A model generated the notes under the pieces. It had not been told where the DNA came from. It searched no databases and saw only the letters and a list, made by a program, of their open reading frames with translations. This document shows, piece by piece, positions 27,775 through 36,937 of a stretch of DNA of 64,000 nucleotides. Numbering within the stretch: position 1 is the stretch's first letter; every line of letters begins with the position of its first letter. The position numbers and the translations under genes are program-made. The DNA is from Paenibacillus solani. Its GTDB lineage: Bacteria > Bacillota > Bacilli > Paenibacillales > Paenibacillaceae. The DNA is taken from NCBI RefSeq assembly GCF_001277345.1, contig NZ_LIUT01000006.1:258245-322244 (forward strand). The letters run 5' to 3'.

Positions 27775-28365
27775 ATGTCTAAAGAGAATGATGAGTTGGG
27801 TCAGAAGATACTGGACACGGCCCAGGCCTTATTTGATAAATATGGAGTCGAGGACGTATCCATGCATCAGGTAGCGAAAACGGCGGGAATCGGGCAAGGC
27901 ACCTTGTACCGCCGCTACCCCAGCAAGAGCAAGATTTGCTTTACGCTAATGGAAGCGAAGATCGATCGTTTTATAGAAGGGCTGGACGTATATCTGCGTG
28001 AGAGCGAAGAAGATTTGGTTGCCCACAGGCTGCGGACAGTCATGACGAAGGTCATTCTCCATTTCAATGAAGATTTGGAGTGGCTGAGAGTAATGCTGAC
28101 CTCTGACCGATTGGAAGATACCAAGAACATCTTGTGTGAGAATCCGCCCTTCACGTACTTGCGATTACAGATTCAGCGTCTGTTGGAACTTGCGGCGGAG
28201 CGTGAAGAATTGATGCCGCTTGATCCGCAGTTCACCTCTGTGATGCTGGCATCTCTGCCGCGTGCGGATATTATTCTATATATGCGCGATATGGGATACA
28301 GCGCGGAGCAAATTGCGGAGGAGTACTGCCGAAGCTTTGTCGACCCGTTGTTTATTCAGCGTTAA
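27775..28365 (+). CDS. TetR/AcrR-family repressor
   Basis: A 196-residue regulator with an N-terminal helix-turn-helix at residues 28-55 (SMHQVAKTAGIGQGTLYRRYPSKSKIC). The helical ligand-binding domain is variable, as normal. It sits 33 nt downstream of the exporter gene. The two 14-bp palindromes at the operon promoter are its probable binding sites, so it would repress both the exporter and itself until a drug binds. GAAAGGGATG precedes the start. Confidence 0.9.
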   Translation: MSKENDELGQKILDTAQALFDKYGVEDVSMHQVAKTAGIGQGTLYRRYPSKSKICFTLMEAKIDRFIEGLDVYLRESEEDLVAHRLRTVMTKVILHFNEDLEWLRVMLTSDRLEDTKNILCENPPFTYLRLQIQRLLELAAEREELMPLDPQFTSVMLASLPRADIILYMRDMGYSAEQIAEEYCRSFVDPLFIQR

Positions 28366-28386
28366 TCGCATAGCCGTTAGTCAAGG

Positions 28387-28431
28387 GACCGTTTTGAATA
28401 GACTGAAGAGTCTGCTTGAAACGGTCTTTTT
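28387..28431 (+). terminator. Terminator of the MFS/TetR operon
   Basis: GACCGTTT pairs with AAACGGTC, with a second inner stem (AGACT/AGTCT), followed by five T. Confidence 0.85.
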
Positions 28432-28539
28432 GTGTATGGCCTGCACAATCAGTAACGGTTTCATTGCAACATTTAACCATATGGACCGTCAGTATAAGAG
28501 TACATGATAATTTAAGACACCCCAGAAAGGACGATGAGC

Positions 28540-29571
28540 ATGAACAAACAATGGAAGAAGCAAGCAGCAACTCTGATGGTGGCAGCCTTGGCTGTATCCG
28601 GCAGTGCAGCGGCATATGCGGCACCTCAAGCAGCAAGCAATCAGGAGCAGAAACCGGTCGTCATATCGGCTGCAGTTGATTATGGAATTTCAGTTAATGG
28701 TCAGGACGCGGCCGGCGCTGGATTTATGAATACCGACGCGAAGCTGGTCATGATCCCGCTGCGAAGCGTATCTGAGGCGCTCGGATTTGATCTCAAGTGG
28801 AATCAGGAGAATCGTTCTGTCGAGTTGACAAAAGAGGGATCGCCGATTTGGACCCAGGTGCAAACGGGCAAAGACCAGTATACTGTGAACAAAATGTACA
28901 AGTCCCTTGGCGCTGCGCCGGTGAATGTGAAGGGAACGCTCTATGTCCCGGCCATCTTCTTCAGCGACGTGCTCCAGGCTAACGTAACGGTCGATGGCAT
29001 GAAAGTCAGCATCACTTCTGAGGATGAGGTGAAGAAGGAAACCATAAGCGGAACAATTACAGAAATCATCAACACTGAACATCGTACAGCCGTTCACATT
29101 AATGGCACTGAAACGGAAGGCACCATTTTGAATGTCGATGAGAACACGATCCTGCGCGATGCAGAAGGCAAGAAGATCGAGCTGAAGGATCTTGAGAAAG
29201 GGATGGAGATTAAAGCCGTTCACAGCTTGGCGATGACCATGAGCTTGCCGCCACAGACGTATGCGTATGAGATTCAGGTTAAATCGGACAAGAAGGAGAC
29301 AGATATGCTTGCCACAGCCGGTGCGATTGCAGATATTCAGGGTGATGGCGACAGCCTGCGTGTAACGATCAAGGGCAAAGGATTAACCGCACAGTCTCCG
29401 GATGTAGTGATTCTGAATTTGACGCCTGAGACGGTGATCGCGCATAAAGACGGCAGAGCCGTGAAGTCAAGTGAGCTCAGCAGCGATGACGAGATCATTG
29501 GCTATTATAGCCCGATGCTCACCAGAAGTCTGCCGCCAATCGGCACAGCTGCCAAAATCGTTCTTCAATAA
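28540..29571 (+). CDS. Secreted copper-amine-oxidase-N-type stalk-domain protein
   Basis: A 343-residue exported protein. A signal peptide ends near residue 28 (AVSGSAAAYA-AP). Residues 45-165 form a copper amine oxidase N-terminal-like (stalk) domain, with KLVMIPLRSVSEALGFDLKWNQENRSVEL and GTLYVPAIFFSDVL. The C-terminal half repeats a beta-rich unit about 'GTITEI..' and 'AIADIQ..' that may bind ligand at the cell wall. Such domains are very common in Paenibacillus exported proteins and do not imply oxidase activity. ATG 28540 has AAAGGA eight bases upstream; ATG 28534 is too close. It is a single gene. Confidence 0.88.
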   Translation: MNKQWKKQAATLMVAALAVSGSAAAYAAPQAASNQEQKPVVISAAVDYGISVNGQDAAGAGFMNTDAKLVMIPLRSVSEALGFDLKWNQENRSVELTKEGSPIWTQVQTGKDQYTVNKMYKSLGAAPVNVKGTLYVPAIFFSDVLQANVTVDGMKVSITSEDEVKKETISGTITEIINTEHRTAVHINGTETEGTILNVDENTILRDAEGKKIELKDLEKGMEIKAVHSLAMTMSLPPQTYAYEIQVKSDKKETDMLATAGAIADIQGDGDSLRVTIKGKGLTAQSPDVVILNLTPETVIAHKDGRAVKSSELSSDDEIIGYYSPMLTRSLPPIGTAAKIVLQ

Positions 29572-29580
29572 GGAAAAATG

Positions 29581-29616
29581 GAAGGAGTCTGACGTTAAAC
29601 GCCAGGCTTCTTTTTT
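29581..29616 (+). terminator. Terminator after the stalk-domain gene
   Basis: GAAGGAGTCTGACG pairs imperfectly with CGCCAGGCTTC and is followed by six T. Confidence 0.7.
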
Positions 29617-29776
29617 GCTCGTTAAAGGTACAACGAAGAAAGCGCCCTTATCCTTATAACAGTCCATTTAGACACGGTTAATGAGATTCCGGCTGGTCTC
29701 GTTAGGAACAGGAATATTCAAGCTGCATGCCGAATACTGTACAACAAAATCTTCCAAAAGAGTTGGAGGGAAGCAG

Positions 29777-31099
29777 ATGAAGCGCAGCTGGGTGAATTCG
29801 CCTTATTCTTTTTCTCTGGGCATGTTTGCCATGATGGTTCCAAGTCAAGCATTCAGCTCATTCTACATCTTTTTCTACGTGGATACATTGGGTCTCGGCA
29901 TAGGGTTGGCATCCTTGGCACGAACGGTATTTCTGATCTGGGATGCGGTGAACAATCCGCTGATGGGGTATTGGTCTGATCGTACGAAGACGAGGCTGGG
30001 ACGGCGCAGGCCATGGGTATTCGGTGCTATTCCTTTGTTCATGCTGACCTTTGTACTCGTATTCTCGCCACCGGAAGGATTAACACAAAACGGGCTGTTT
30101 ATGTGGTTTTTGGTTGCTCTTATTCTATATGAAGCTGTAGCTACCGTCCTATGGGTCAATTACGGCGCTCTCTTTCCCGAGTTGTTCCGTGGTGACCGAA
30201 TCCGGGCAAAGGCATCGGCGATCCAGCAGGGTTATCAGGTGGTAGCCTTGTTGATCGGTACCGCGCTTACACCGATTATTTACGACGCCATGGGATTTTC
30301 GAATATGTCGATCCTGTATGCACTGCTGTTTGGTGTGTTCATGTTCCTGTGCATGATGAGTGTCCAAGAACAAGAGGTGTATAGTACGAGCGAGCCGCTG
30401 AGGCTCGTCCAGGCATTCCGGGAAACGCTGCGCAATAAGAAATTCTGGGTGTTTAATATCTCCAATTCATTTGCCCAGACGGTAAACGGGCTCATCAGCT
30501 CAACGATCCCCTTTTACGCGAAATACGTACTCCATATCCCTGACAATCAAGTATCGATCCTGCTGGCAGCCGTGTTTGTATCGGTCATTCCGCTGGTATT
30601 CGTATGGTACTGGATCATCCGCAGGATGGACGGTGTGAAGGCGTGGCGTTTGTCGCTCGCAGTGTATGGCCTCTCTGTCATCCCCCTCTGGTTTGGCTAT
30701 GATTTGATCAGTGGAATTCTGGCAGGCATCGGCGTTGGGTTCGGTCTGGCGGGATTTCTTGTAACGCCGGCCATGGTCAGCGGCAATATCATTGACGAGG
30801 ATGCAGAGCGGACGGGTCTGCGCAGGGAAGGCATCTATACAGCCGTCAGCGGCTTTATTACACGTTCCAGCGGATTGATATCCGCCCTGGCTTTTTTTGC
30901 AGTAGGTATCATCTTTGGATATGAAAGCGGTGACAATCCTGGTCGTGATCCTGAATCGACTTTCAGATATTTGATCAGTGTCGTTCCTTTATGTCTGCTG
31001 GCTATTTCCTTCCTGTTATCGTATGCAACCAAAATCGAATTCTCAAAAACCATAGGAGGCGGGCATGACCATGGAACGAAGATTGATCATCAATTGTGA
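29777..31099 (+). CDS. GPH-family sugar:cation symporter (MelB/YicJ-like)
   Basis: A 440-residue transporter with about twelve membrane segments. The family signature is clear: FFYVDTLGLGIGLASLARTVFLIWDAVNNPLMGYWSDRTKTRLGRRRPWV near residues 30-80, with the Asp residues that bind cation or sugar in MelB. ATG 29777 has GGAGGG close upstream, which decides against a longer in-frame start at 29681. The next gene, a YdjC-type deacetylase, overlaps it by 35 nt. Together they suggest import of an N-acetylated oligosaccharide such as a chitin fragment. Confidence 0.9.
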   Translation: MKRSWVNSPYSFSLGMFAMMVPSQAFSSFYIFFYVDTLGLGIGLASLARTVFLIWDAVNNPLMGYWSDRTKTRLGRRRPWVFGAIPLFMLTFVLVFSPPEGLTQNGLFMWFLVALILYEAVATVLWVNYGALFPELFRGDRIRAKASAIQQGYQVVALLIGTALTPIIYDAMGFSNMSILYALLFGVFMFLCMMSVQEQEVYSTSEPLRLVQAFRETLRNKKFWVFNISNSFAQTVNGLISSTIPFYAKYVLHIPDNQVSILLAAVFVSVIPLVFVWYWIIRRMDGVKAWRLSLAVYGLSVIPLWFGYDLISGILAGIGVGFGLAGFLVTPAMVSGNIIDEDAERTGLRREGIYTAVSGFITRSSGLISALAFFAVGIIFGYESGDNPGRDPESTFRYLISVVPLCLLAISFLLSYATKIEFSKTIGGGHDHGTKIDHQL

Positions 31100-31988
31100 C
31101 GATTTTGGGCAAAGCAAGGCCATGAACGAGGCGATCCGGCATTTGCTGGAGGAGAATAAAGTCTCCTCGGCAACCATCATGACCGTGGCTCCCGGCTTTG
31201 AAGAAGCTGCCTCATGGGCCGCGCGCCGGCGCCAACCGAATATAGGATTGCATTTGACCATGACCAGTGAATTTGAGGCCCTCCGATGGAGCAGCTTAAC
31301 CGGATACTCTTCCCTGCATGACGCAAATGGTTATCAATACCGGACAGTGGCGGAATTCGAACGGGGAGCAGAAACAGGTGCTGTGCTTAAAGAGATGGAA
31401 GCGCAGTATCGACTGGCATGCAAGGCGGGCATTCGCGTCAGCCATATCGATAATCATATGGGCAGTCTGTACGGGATGGAAACAGGGCGGAGCTTCATTC
31501 CGCAGATGCTGTGGAAGTGTTCACGGTGGCGTCTTCCGTCACGGCTATTCCGCTGCATCCATCCGGAAGACCCGCTGCTGAGCTCGCTGTCCAATATCGA
31601 GCGCCCGGTTGCGCTTGCCTCGGGACTCGCCGATACGTTCGGCGTGCCGATTCCTGACTATTTGCTCTCGCATCCGTTTCCGATTGTCGAGGGGGAGACC
31701 TACGAGACTTTCAAGCTATCGCTGATTGATAAGCTGTATAGACTCCCTGAAGGGGTCAGTGAAACCTATGTCCATCCCGGAGCCGAGGATGAGTGGATGC
31801 TGGCAAATATCCCGAATTGGGAGAAACGGGTGTGGGAGTACCGGCTGCTGTTTGATGATGACTTTGCTTATGGACTACAGGATGCCAAGGTGATGCTGAC
31901 GGATTACCGTTATGTGGAGGAACACTTGAAGCGTCCCCGCGTGCGCTCTGCCGTGAAACTTATGAAGGTCTTGACGAAAAAATCGTGA
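31065..31988 (+). CDS. YdjC/ChbG-family carbohydrate deacetylase
   Basis: A 307-residue metal-dependent deacetylase of the ChbG/HpnK/YdjC fold, which removes an acetyl group from N-acetylated disaccharides such as diacetylchitobiose. Signatures are LIINCDDFGQSKAMNEAI (residues 7-24, metal Asp pair), NIGLHLTMTSEF (His-Leu-Thr) and VSHIDNHMGSLYG (second metal His). It overlaps the symporter gene by 35 nt and has GGAGG before the ATG. ATG 31071 is an alternative start. The pair looks like an uptake-and-deacetylate unit. Confidence 0.92.
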   Translation: MTMERRLIINCDDFGQSKAMNEAIRHLLEENKVSSATIMTVAPGFEEAASWAARRRQPNIGLHLTMTSEFEALRWSSLTGYSSLHDANGYQYRTVAEFERGAETGAVLKEMEAQYRLACKAGIRVSHIDNHMGSLYGMETGRSFIPQMLWKCSRWRLPSRLFRCIHPEDPLLSSLSNIERPVALASGLADTFGVPIPDYLLSHPFPIVEGETYETFKLSLIDKLYRLPEGVSETYVHPGAEDEWMLANIPNWEKRVWEYRLLFDDDFAYGLQDAKVMLTDYRYVEEHLKRPRVRSAVKLMKVLTKKS

Positions 31989-32006
31989 TATAGGCCTATA
32001 CAGAAG

Positions 32007-32039
32007 AACAACCCCTGCCGCGCGCGGCAGGGGTTGTTT
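32007..32039. terminator. Bidirectional terminator
   Basis: AACAACCCCTGCCGCG is followed directly by its exact complement with a minimal loop. Convergent genes flank it, and it has T runs on the right side only partly, so it serves the rightward unit best. Confidence 0.82.
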
Positions 32040-32089
32040 GTGCTTTAAGTAGGATCGGCTTGCGCCGACATATGCTGCTCCGTATAACC

Positions 32090-32818
32090 TTACTTCGCTT
32101 CAGCTTCCAGCTTGGCGATCTGTTCCTTGTATTGGTCCAGCAATTTCGTCAGCGCCATTTTGATAGAGTCGGAGTCCTTGGAATCCACCGCTTTGAAGAG
32201 GTCAATTCTGGCATGGATGAACGCCAGATCCTCATCGTTGATCTTCACTTCCAAACTTGCTGCATCACTGATCTTCACTGCCGTGAAACTTGCTGCCTCG
32301 TCTTGGATCACGTCGTATTTCACTTCACCGGACTCTGCATTTACTATTTCGGCCCTTCCCAGCGTTATGCCTTCAAGCGGCGTGATAACGTCCTTAATCT
32401 GGGTTGCTTTGAATTCCTTGATGTCCCCGCTGTCTATTAATTCCTGGATATCTTTTGCCGGAGAAGTCTTCAGAGCAACGGAAACCTCGAACTCGCCTTC
32501 AGCCACAACCGGCTTCATCTCTCCGGCAATGACAGTTGTAGCCTCGGAGAAAAAGAATGCTCCCTCAGCTCCGGCAAGCTTGCCGTACTTCTCAAGCGTC
32601 TCCTTCCAATCCTGTACCGTTTCCGGTGTGTATTTCTCAGCCAATTCCAGCGGATTCGGCAGAATGGAAATGGTTGCAGTAGTTTTAAGAGGCGCGCTTT
32701 TGCCTGTTTGATTCGGTACGTCACTTGGGGTATCAGCACCAGAGGCATGTACGGGCAGGGCGGCTGACCCCAGCAGGACAGCGGATAGGGCAAGTTTACC
32801 AAACAGTTTGTGTTTCAT
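32090..32818 (-). CDS. Secreted protein, unknown
   Basis: A 242-residue exported protein. The signal peptide (residues 1-25, KLALSAVLLGSAALPVHA-SG) is followed by a linker rich in Ser, Thr and Pro and a soluble domain of mixed helices and strands. The C-terminus ends in a charged helix (LLDQYKEQIAKLEAEAK). I do not recognise the family and see no catalytic motif. It diverges from a two-component system at 32978, which may control it; that is only inferred from position. Confidence 0.75.
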   Translation of the reverse strand: MKHKLFGKLALSAVLLGSAALPVHASGADTPSDVPNQTGKSAPLKTTATISILPNPLELAEKYTPETVQDWKETLEKYGKLAGAEGAFFFSEATTVIAGEMKPVVAEGEFEVSVALKTSPAKDIQELIDSGDIKEFKATQIKDVITPLEGITLGRAEIVNAESGEVKYDVIQDEAASFTAVKISDAASLEVKINDEDLAFIHARIDLFKAVDSKDSDSIKMALTKLLDQYKEQIAKLEAEAK

Positions 32819-32977
32819 CGTATAACACTCCTTATCGGGTTGGTTGTCTTACAGTACCCAGTGTACGAGTCAGCATTGGCAGAACATTGGTATATTTGTG
32901 GAAAAATAATGGCATTCCCCTTCATCATCCCGGAGCTTGGTATACTGGGAGGAGACGAAGCTCGGAGGTACATGGAG
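32819..32977. promoter_or_regulatory. Divergent regulatory region
   Basis: A 159-nt region between the leftward secreted-protein gene and the rightward response regulator. TATACT at 32941 could be the rightward -10, but no matching -35 is clear. CGGAGG at 32963-32968 is the ribosome site of the regulator gene. Confidence 0.4.
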
Positions 32978-33697
32978 ATGAACCAAAATTATCTCATCGC
33001 CGTTATTGACGATGATCAGCATATACGAAATTTGGTGGAAGCTTATTTGCGTAAGGAAGGTTATCGAACCGTGGGCCTTGGCACGGCTGAGGAAGGGTGG
33101 GAGATGTGGAGAACGAACCCGCCGGATATGTGGGTGCTGGATATTATGCTGCCCGGCATGGACGGTTTCGAATTGTGCCGGCGGATCCGTGCGGAAGCCG
33201 AGGTCCCGATCATCATGATCTCTGCCAAGGATAGCGAAGTGGATAAAATACTGGGGCTTGATCTGGGAAGCGACGACTACATGGTCAAGCCTTTCAGTCC
33301 CCGCGAGCTGGTTGCCCGAATCAAACGGCAGCTCAACCGATGGTACAAATTCAATCAGGCGGAGAGCATTCCGCGGCTCGCGGCCGCTTCCCCGGAGCTT
33401 AGCAATGGACGGCTTCAGTTAATGCTGGAGGAGCGGCGCGTGTTCTGGAACGGGGAAGAAGTGGATATGACGAACAAGGAATTCGAGATGCTAAAAGTGT
33501 TTGCCGAGCATCCGAACCGTGCGTTTACCAGAGACGAACTGCTGACCTCCGTATGGGGGGACGACTATTTTGGAAGCGACCGGGCGGTCGACCATCTCAT
33601 CAAACGGCTGCGCAAGAAAGTGGAGCAGCTGCCGATCGAGGCCATATGGGGACATGGATACCGAATGAGAACGGATGGGGAGGAAACGTTGATATGA
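32978..33697 (+). CDS. OmpR/PhoB-family response regulator
   Basis: A 239-residue response regulator. The receiver has DDD at residues 11-13, phospho-acceptor Asp55 in VLDIMLPGMDG, and the conserved Lys in YMVKPFSPREL. The C-terminal winged helix (residues 140-235) contains VDMTNKEFEMLKVFAEHPNRAFTRDELL and the recognition helix region SDRAVDHLIKRLRKK. ATG 32978 is chosen over 32972 because of the spacing from CGGAGG. It overlaps the kinase gene by ATGA, so the two are co-translated. Confidence 0.93.
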   Translation: MNQNYLIAVIDDDQHIRNLVEAYLRKEGYRTVGLGTAEEGWEMWRTNPPDMWVLDIMLPGMDGFELCRRIRAEAEVPIIMISAKDSEVDKILGLDLGSDDYMVKPFSPRELVARIKRQLNRWYKFNQAESIPRLAAASPELSNGRLQLMLEERRVFWNGEEVDMTNKEFEMLKVFAEHPNRAFTRDELLTSVWGDDYFGSDRAVDHLIKRLRKKVEQLPIEAIWGHGYRMRTDGEETLI

Positions 33698-35058
33698 AGC
33701 TGGTGCATCAGATCAATCTTGCTTTTGCTTTATCGCTTATACTCGTGTTGTCCGTGACGGCCGTCGTTATTCATTATGTGCTGCTGGATCACTTTATAGG
33801 TACGCAAAGAAAGGACATGCAGTCCATTGGTGCGGAACTTTCGGCAAAGCTCGAGACGGCTGCTGCTGAGAGCATTCCGATCGATAGCACGCCGATCGCT
33901 GTCAGCGGCTATGCTGCTTCCCGGATTGCGGATGTGGAAGTCATTATTCAGGATGCTCAGGGAAATGTGGTGGCTCCAATGGCCGTTGTTCCTTCTTATC
34001 CGTATACGGAGATAGCTCGCTTCACGCAGGATGTCCCGACCTCCTTCCAATCCACCATCAAGAACGATACGTATCTCACAGAGGTCACGGCAGTTCCCCA
34101 AGGAACGGTAACACTGATTACGCCAGTCAGCAAAATCAAGGCCATTGAGCAGGCGCTGCTGGGGCGCTTGATGCTCGTATTTGGCGTAGGGGCCATGATC
34201 ATGGTGATCTTAAGCTTGTTCATCACCAAGAGATTGATTAAGCCGCTCATGCATCTGCGCGAAGAATTGAAGAAGGTGAAGGAGCGCCAGTTCTCCGAAG
34301 TCCGGCGTGTGTCCGCAAGCGGGGAGATCGGCGCAGTTGCAGAGTCCGTCTACGATATGGCGGGTGAGCTGGAGCGGTACAACCATGTGCAGAAGCAATT
34401 TTTCCAGAATGCCTCCCACGAGCTAAAGTCGCCGCTTATGTCCATATCCGGCTATGCGGAGGGAATTCGGGACGGCGTATTCGAAGGGGAGGATATCCGC
34501 AGAGGGCTGGATATCATTATGAGTGAGAGCAGCCGGATGAGAAATATCGTGACCGAGATGACGCTGCTTGCTAAACTGGATAGTGAAGATGATATATTTA
34601 AGGCGACAGAAGTGAATTTGAGGGAGCTCGTGGAAGAGACGATCGAAAGAGTCAATCCTCTCCTGGTGAAAAAAGGACTGTTCGTGCATCCTTCCTATGG
34701 AGATGATGAATCGTTAACGGTGTATGCCGACCGGGATAAGCTGCTGCAAGCACTGCTGAACATCGTTTCGAATGGAGCAAGGCACGCGAGCAGGTACATC
34801 TACATTCAAGCGGACATCCAGAAAGACCAAGTGGTGCTCACCGTCTCTGATGATGGCGAAGGCATATCAGAGGAGCTGCTTCCGTATTTGTTCCACCGTT
34901 TTGTGAAGGGCAAGAACGGGGACTCGGGTCTGGGCCTGGCGATTGCCCGCGCCATCGTGGAACGCTGTGGAGGGTTGATCACGGCGGGGAATCGGAAAGA
35001 GGGGGGCGCCGTCATCTCGCTGGGCTTTCCCCACTATCGAGAGGCTTCCATTGCTTGA
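33694..35058 (+). CDS. Sensor histidine kinase (partner of 32978)
   Basis: A 454-residue membrane kinase. Membrane segments are at residues 9-30 and about 155-178, enclosing a 120-residue sensor. HAMP follows (KRLIKPLMHLREELKKVK). The phospho-acceptor is His242 in FFQNASHELKSPLMSISGYAEG. The ATPase domain shows NIVSNGARHAS (N), SDDGEGI (G1) and GDSGLGLAIARAIVERCGG (G2). It starts within the stop region of the response regulator with GGGGAGG upstream. The signal is unknown. I see only a weak terminator-like structure after it. Confidence 0.93.
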   Translation: MKLVHQINLAFALSLILVLSVTAVVIHYVLLDHFIGTQRKDMQSIGAELSAKLETAAAESIPIDSTPIAVSGYAASRIADVEVIIQDAQGNVVAPMAVVPSYPYTEIARFTQDVPTSFQSTIKNDTYLTEVTAVPQGTVTLITPVSKIKAIEQALLGRLMLVFGVGAMIMVILSLFITKRLIKPLMHLREELKKVKERQFSEVRRVSASGEIGAVAESVYDMAGELERYNHVQKQFFQNASHELKSPLMSISGYAEGIRDGVFEGEDIRRGLDIIMSESSRMRNIVTEMTLLAKLDSEDDIFKATEVNLRELVEETIERVNPLLVKKGLFVHPSYGDDESLTVYADRDKLLQALLNIVSNGARHASRYIYIQADIQKDQVVLTVSDDGEGISEELLPYLFHRFVKGKNGDSGLGLAIARAIVERCGGLITAGNRKEGGAVISLGFPHYREASIA

Positions 35059-35283
35059 TTAAGGTTGCTGAGTCGGGTGTCCACGAACGGGACTGCCATC
35101 CAAATTGGGTAAGAGGGGGCTTTTTTGGGTACATCTCTACTTAGAGCATATACTCGGGAAGTGCCCTTTTTTCTATGATGATTCAATAGGTTCCAACAAA
35201 ACGAGTAAGATATAGAGGAATTCCAGCCGAAAAGCAGAATTCTCTATATATCCGGGCAAGCTGGATGATACCAGAGGATAAGC

Positions 35284-36744
35284 ATGATACAAAATAATCA
35301 AAAGGCGATGGTGATGTTGTCCATGGATACGCAGTTTCGAATTGAAAAGGATTTTCTAGGGGAAAAGCAATTACCTGCGGAGGCCTACTACGGCATTAAT
35401 ACCGTCAGGGCGGTAGAGAACTTTCCGATCAGCGGGGTGCCAATCCATGCGGAGCTTATCTCTGCGCTCGGCGAAGTGAAGAAAGCCGCGGCCCTGGCGA
35501 ACATGGAGCTTGGCCTGTTGCCCAAAAAAATAGGCAGTGCCATTATAGAGGCAGCAGAAGAGATCGTTTCAGGCAATCTCCGTTCCGAATTCATTGTCGA
35601 TTCCATTCAAGGCGGAGCCGGCACTTCAATCAATATGAATATGAATGAGGTATTGGCGAATCGCGCACTGGAGATTATGGGGAAACAGAAGGCGGAGTAC
35701 TTCTATTGTAACCCTAATAATCATGTCAATATGTCGCAATCCACCAACGATGCGATTCCGACGGCAATCCGTATTGCAGCTTACCGTCTGACACAGGATC
35801 TGCTTGCGGTGTTCCGGACCCTCGTTACAGGTATACAGAACAAGGCCAAGGAATTCGATGACGTGATCAAAATGGGACGCACACATCTGCAGGATGCAGT
35901 TCCGATCCGGCTTGGCCAGGAGTTTGGGGCCTATGCCAATGTTCTCACACGTGACATCCACCGCATCGAGCGGGCAGCGCAAGGCCTGTTAGTCGTCAAT
36001 ATGGGCGCAACGGCAGTGGGTACGGGGCTTAATGCACCGCCAGCCTATATGCATAGCGTCGTTCAGCATTTGGTTAAGCAGACAGGCTATCCGTTGAAGC
36101 AGGCAGAGGATTTGGTTGATGCCACTCAAAATACGGACGCGTACATGGAATTGTCCGCTGCGCTTAAGGTATGTGCCGTGAACTTCTCAAAGATATGCAA
36201 TGATATCCGGCTCATGGCTTCCGGTCCGCGAGCGGGCTTGAATGAGTTGAATTTGCCTGCGAGACAGCCGGGCTCGTCAATTATGCCGGGCAAGGTCAAT
36301 CCGGTTATGGCTGAAGTTATGAACCAGGTGTCCTTCCAGGTAATCGGCAATGATCATACGATCAGCTTGGCGTGCGAAGCCGGACAATTCGAACTTAATG
36401 TCATGGTTCCGGTTGCTGCCAACAATTTAATGCATTCCCTCAAAATTCTGAGGAATGGCATGGATGTATTCTATAAGAATCTGATGGTCGATCTTCAGGC
36501 GAACAAGGAACGCTGTAAGCATTTCGTGGATACCAGCTACGGCATCATTACAGCACTGAACCCGCATCTGGGTTATGATGTGGCCTCCAGGCTGGTCAAG
36601 GAGGCGCAGAGGACAGGTCTTGGGATCAAGGAGATCATTCTGGAGCAGGGACTTCTGACAGCAGAACAGATAAAGGTTATCCTCGATCCGTATCACATGA
36701 CCTCCCCGGGTATCGCGGGAGAAGAGTTTTTATTAAATCAATAG
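35284..36744 (+). CDS. aspA: Aspartate ammonia-lyase (aspartase)
   Basis: Deaminates aspartate to fumarate and ammonia, in the cytoplasm. The 486-residue length and the superfamily motif GSSIMPGKVNPVMAEVMNQ (from residue 330) fit aspartase, as does LPAEAYYGINTVRAVENFPISG near the N-terminus; fumarases usually read differently after the motif. AGAGGA upstream supports ATG 35284, though ATG 35314 and 35323 are possible and would remove a poorly conserved head. It is a single gene with its own terminator and lies before a soluble sensor kinase. Confidence 0.93.
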   Translation: MIQNNQKAMVMLSMDTQFRIEKDFLGEKQLPAEAYYGINTVRAVENFPISGVPIHAELISALGEVKKAAALANMELGLLPKKIGSAIIEAAEEIVSGNLRSEFIVDSIQGGAGTSINMNMNEVLANRALEIMGKQKAEYFYCNPNNHVNMSQSTNDAIPTAIRIAAYRLTQDLLAVFRTLVTGIQNKAKEFDDVIKMGRTHLQDAVPIRLGQEFGAYANVLTRDIHRIERAAQGLLVVNMGATAVGTGLNAPPAYMHSVVQHLVKQTGYPLKQAEDLVDATQNTDAYMELSAALKVCAVNFSKICNDIRLMASGPRAGLNELNLPARQPGSSIMPGKVNPVMAEVMNQVSFQVIGNDHTISLACEAGQFELNVMVPVAANNLMHSLKILRNGMDVFYKNLMVDLQANKERCKHFVDTSYGIITALNPHLGYDVASRLVKEAQRTGLGIKEIILEQGLLTAEQIKVILDPYHMTSPGIAGEEFLLNQ

Positions 36745-36785
36745 CCTACGAATAGCTGTGAGGGTGAACTTAATACCCCTAATAA

Positions 36786-36825
36786 GAGTCGACCAAGATG
36801 AAATTCTTGGATCGGCTCTTTTTTT
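36786..36825 (+). terminator. Terminator after aspA
   Basis: GAGTCGACCAAGA pairs with TCTTGGATCGGCTC (one bulge), followed by seven to eight T. Confidence 0.85.
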
Positions 36826-36937
36826 GTCAATAGGTCCCGAATCGTTTCCGATAGTTGCAGGCTCCATTTTCCGATAAAAGTGTTAGAATGAACAAGGCGG
36901 TATATAAGAGATATGGCAGTATGATAAAAAGGGGCAT

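Noticed and set aside
35090..35175. Possible terminator after the 33694 kinase
   Set aside because: Arms AAGAGGGGGC and GCCCTTTTTT pair poorly over a long loop with T runs on both sides; too weak to call.
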